A stretch of 64,000 nucleotides of DNA from an uncultured Roseivirga sp. (lineage in GTDB: Bacteria > Bacteroidota > Bacteroidia > Cytophagales > Cyclobacteriaceae). How positions within the stretch are numbered: position 1 is the stretch's first letter; the number at the start of each line of letters is the position of its first letter. The translations under genes and the position numbers were made by a program. Under the pieces are notes generated by a model. That model was not told the origin of the DNA. It was given only the letters and a program-made list of their open reading frames with translations, and did no database searches. Positions 63,240-64,000 of the stretch are shown piece after piece. The stretch covers positions 649,810-713,809 of the forward strand of contig CANLOY010000002.1 of assembly GCA_947493005.1 (NCBI GenBank). The letters run 5' to 3'.

Positions 63240-64000
63240 CAGAGTTTAAGTTTTAGTGAGAAGAATCTAACGGCCATGGTGGTAAAAGCCACCACAGAAA
63301 TACTGCTCAAAGGCATAAGAATTGCCGCCACAAGAGGGGTTAACCAACCGGAAACTGCAAAGGTTAAACCTACTCCATTATAGAGCAGACTTAATATAAA
63401 GCTGGCCACCACAATGCACTTACCTTTCTTCGAAAGTGTAATCATCTCATTCAGTTTATCGAATGAATCGGCCTGCATAATAGCATCACATGCAGGGGAA
63501 AAGGTGGAAACATCTTCTGAAACCGCAATACCAACATCGCTCTGTTTCAGTGCTCCGGCATCATTCAACCCATCTCCTAGCATCATCACATGACCTCCAG
63601 CATTTTGGTAACCTTTAATTACATTTAGCTTATCCCCTGGTTTTTGATTAAACCTCATTTCTGTTCCCGAAGGGAAAATATGTTCCAAGTTCTTTTGCTC
63701 AGAATCATGATCTCCGGAAAGTATGGAAAGTCTAAATTGACCTTTAAGCTTATCAATCACATTTCTAAGGCTCTTTCTATATACATTCTGGATAACGAAT
63801 CTACCTCTGTAACTATCGCCAATTTTCAGAAACACATAAGAAGAGTCATCTCTGTGTGTATCTCCCATATTTATTTCCAGATATTTTGCTGAACCAAGTT
63901 TCACTTCAATTCCACTCACAATTGCCTTGATTCCTAGACCTACATGTTCTTCAAATGTTTCCAGGTGATAAACATGCTCTCCAATGTTTGGAAGGAATGT
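63239..64000 (-). CDS. ccoI: Copper-translocating P-type ATPase CcoI, C-terminal part
   Basis: The last 253 residues of a gene that runs off the right edge. Visible are the nucleotide-domain end, the P-domain motif MMLGDGLNDAGALKQSDVGI with the Asp pair that closes the catalytic site (family form GDGxND), and two final TM helices (VVASFILSLLYNGVGLTFAV, then LVAAILMPLSSISVVAFTT). The invariant DKTGT phosphorylation site lies outside the window. CcoI/FixI loads copper for cbb3 oxidase. It is followed directly by ccoS. The adjacent partner genes and the sequence support the call. Confidence 0.92.
   Translation of the reverse strand, partial: TFLPNIGEHVYHLETFEEHVGLGIKAIVSGIEVKLGSAKYLEINMGDTHRDDSSYVFLKIGDSYRGRFVIQNVYRKSLRNVIDKLKGQFRLSILSGDHDSEQKNLEHIFPSGTEMRFNQKPGDKLNVIKGYQNAGGHVMMLGDGLNDAGALKQSDVGIAVSEDVSTFSPACDAIMQADSFDKLNEMITLSKKGKCIVVASFILSLLYNGVGLTFAVSGWLTPLVAAILMPLSSISVVAFTTMAVRFFSLKLKL

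Overview
This 64 kb window looks like the chromosome of a free-living, aerobic or microaerobic member of the Bacteroidota, most likely a marine Cytophagales relative. The signs are AT-rich DNA, promoters of the Bacteroidota type (TAnnTTTG), a one-piece hybrid two-component regulator (HTCS), a fused CcoN-CcoO oxidase subunit, a bifunctional HisB, many Bacteroidota-style secreted proteins and lipoproteins, and expanded MacB/FtsX-like permeases controlled by PadR proteins. No rRNA, tRNA, CRISPR array, phage or complete insertion sequence was seen.

Layout. 1-5321: end of a secreted protein gene, a small secreted protein, and a minus-strand histidine operon (hisG-hisD-hisC-hisB). Upstream of hisG is a short open frame with six His codons behind a consensus promoter, followed by hairpins: a his leader-peptide attenuator. 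5463-12046: a Ycf48-like propeller protein, an AIM24 family protein, lipoproteins and a SulP anion transporter. 12131-31456: three PadR regulators and six large paralogous ABC permeases in three transcription blocks, with no ATPase gene. The PadR promoters carry related repeat or palindrome operators. Inside this region, at 16112-17090, is a gene-poor stretch with four tandem units of about 230-260 bp. Each unit starts with two consecutive hairpins whose stems change in a compensatory way between copies, then a conserved tail. This is the best candidate for an undescribed element.

31442-40193: minus-strand genes: a DUF6155-like protein, a zinc-ribbon membrane protein, a GNAT acetyltransferase, a large BNR/sortilin-like propeller protein, an alpha/beta hydrolase, a SUI1/YciH factor, an SMP-30-like protein and a Gfo/Idh/MocA oxidoreductase. 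40448-51398: a plus-strand set resembling planctomycete cytochrome modules (DUF1549/DUF1553 with haem motifs, DUF1501, a propeller protein, DUF2231-cytochrome-LRR), followed by an HTCS sensor/regulator that may control it.

51402-64000: a respiratory region on the minus strand. It holds uspA, a TauE/SafE-type membrane protein, ccoH, ccoG, ccoP, ccoQ and fused ccoNO (cbb3 oxidase). After an interruption of about 3.6 kb come hemN, ccoS and the C-terminal part of ccoI, which runs off the right edge. uspA and ccoNO both carry an FNR/CRP-like dyad (TGAyTTAArTCA) at activator-like distances from possible -7 elements, which suggests shared control by oxygen or redox state. The interruption holds a secreted protein with a triplicated domain, a small unknown protein, an HTH regulator with its own palindrome, and an outer-membrane barrel protein.
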